Assembly (NCBI GenBank): GCA_902806335.1
Contig: CADCWG010000146.1
Location: 62,001-126,000 of the forward strand
Direction of reading: 5' to 3'
Origin: an uncultured Thermomicrobiales bacterium
GTDB lineage: Bacteria; Chloroflexota; Chloroflexia; Thermomicrobiales; UBA6265
Length of the DNA: 64,000 nt
Shown here: one piece after another, positions 63,605 through 64,000 of the stretch
Numbering within the stretch: position 1 is the stretch's first letter
Layout of the letters: each line of letters opens with the position of its first letter
The notes under the pieces: generated by a model
Told to the model about the DNA's origin: nothing
The model's input: only the letters and a program-made list of their open reading frames with translations
The model's database searches: none
Position numbers and translations under genes: made by a program

Positions 63605-64000
63605 ATGGCCACCCCCGATTCCGAGGAGGCGTCACCGCCGGCCGCCGGGACCATCCGGGTCCTCGCGGTCGGCGACGTGATCGGCTCGCCGGGTCGACGC
63701 GCGCTGGGACGGGTCCTGCCCCCTCTCCGCGCCGAGCTGGGCGTCGACCTGGTCGTCGCGAACGGCGAGAACAGCGCGGGCGGAAAGGGCGTCGGTCTCC
63801 GCACCGCCCGCGAGCTGCGCGACTCCGGCGTCGACGTGATCACCACCGGCAACCACGTCTGGAACCAGCCCGACATCGACGAGGCGCTCGGCGACGACGA
63901 CCTCCGCCTGCTGCGCCCGCTGAACTACCCTCCCGGCCTACCGGGCCAGGGCGCCCGCACCGTGCGCGCGCGCGGGCACGACGTGGTCGTGGCCAACCTG
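63605..64000 (+). CDS. YmdB/TIGR00282-type metallophosphoesterase (partial, cut by window end)
   Basis: The first 132 residues are visible; the gene runs off the window. Family motifs: VLAVGDVIGSPGRRALGRVL (19-38; metal-binding Asp in GDVIG), VVANGENSAGGKGVG (about 50-64, NGENxAGG signature) and VITTGNHVWNQPDI (about 76-89, GNHxW/D). Members are cyclic-nucleotide phosphodiesterases affecting biofilm and motility in Bacillus. ATG at 63605 is used; 15 extra N-terminal residues precede the fold. It probably shares a transcript with rny. Confidence 0.9.
   Translation, partial: MATPDSEEASPPAAGTIRVLAVGDVIGSPGRRALGRVLPPLRAELGVDLVVANGENSAGGKGVGLRTARELRDSGVDVITTGNHVWNQPDIDEALGDDDLRLLRPLNYPPGLPGQGARTVRARGHDVVVANL

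Overview
This window reads as chromosomal DNA of a very G+C-rich bacterium. The best fit is the Chloroflexota class Thermomicrobia (Sphaerobacter or Thermomicrobium relatives). The reasons are the dense G/C third positions, Tat-exported CUT1 solute-binding proteins, an XPB/DUF790 gene pair, a UbiA-type prenyltransferase, and an F-type ATP synthase operon followed by murA. This placement is inference from gene content; no rRNA gene is present to settle it. I found no tRNA, rRNA, CRISPR array, transposase or prophage.

Layout. 0.2-2.8 kb: a DUF2382 stress-type protein, a small unknown protein and a UbiA-family enzyme. 3.2-10.3 kb: an amidohydrolase, a MocR-type regulator (minus strand), an ECF sigma factor with an NTF2-like tail, a cupin and an amidase. 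10.9-19.9 kb: a carbohydrate cluster with a strong promoter, class I aldolase, Tat-exported binding protein, two permeases (one MalF-sized) and two FGGY kinases, but no ABC ATPase. 20.1-24.9 kb: a CBU_0592-type membrane protein facing a three-gene DNA-repair operon (PolX N-terminal-like HhH protein, XPB helicase, Bax1/DUF790 protein). 25.4-31.1 kb: a second CUT1 cluster with a nucleoside hydrolase and a LacI regulator; twin LacI-type palindromes lie just downstream of its promoter. 31.2-35.5 kb: a hygromycin-B-kinase-like phosphotransferase, a FadR-type regulator, a TrxB-like oxidoreductase and a methyltransferase. 36.0-42.2 kb: proC, a DUF255 thioredoxin-fold protein, a GNAT acetyltransferase, a TIM-barrel isomerase and an FAH-family hydrolase. 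42.7-44.3 kb: an SCO1664-family kinase-like protein and a pyrE-like phosphoribosyltransferase. 44.5-53.8 kb: atpZ/I-B-E-F-H-A-G-D-C and murA. 54.1-56.6 kb: a receiver-domain protein and two glycosyltransferases. 57.0-60.0 kb: two HTH_42 DNA glycosylase paralogues, one AlkZ-like and one YcaQ-like. 60.3-64.0 kb: an amidohydrolase, rny, and the start of a ymdB-type phosphoesterase cut by the window edge.

How the genes work together. The two CUT1 clusters import sugars or nucleosides that local kinases, an aldolase or a nucleoside hydrolase then process; each must borrow an ATPase from elsewhere. The ATP synthase operon carries strong stem-loops between cistrons, which may set subunit ratios. DNA repair is well represented: the XPB/Bax1 operon and the YcaQ-like glycosylase each have a LexA-box-like palindrome inside the promoter. 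Most intergenic gaps are well conserved in base composition but hold no gene. Several carry copies of one degenerate interspersed repeat of about 150 bp, which I describe from four places in the window.
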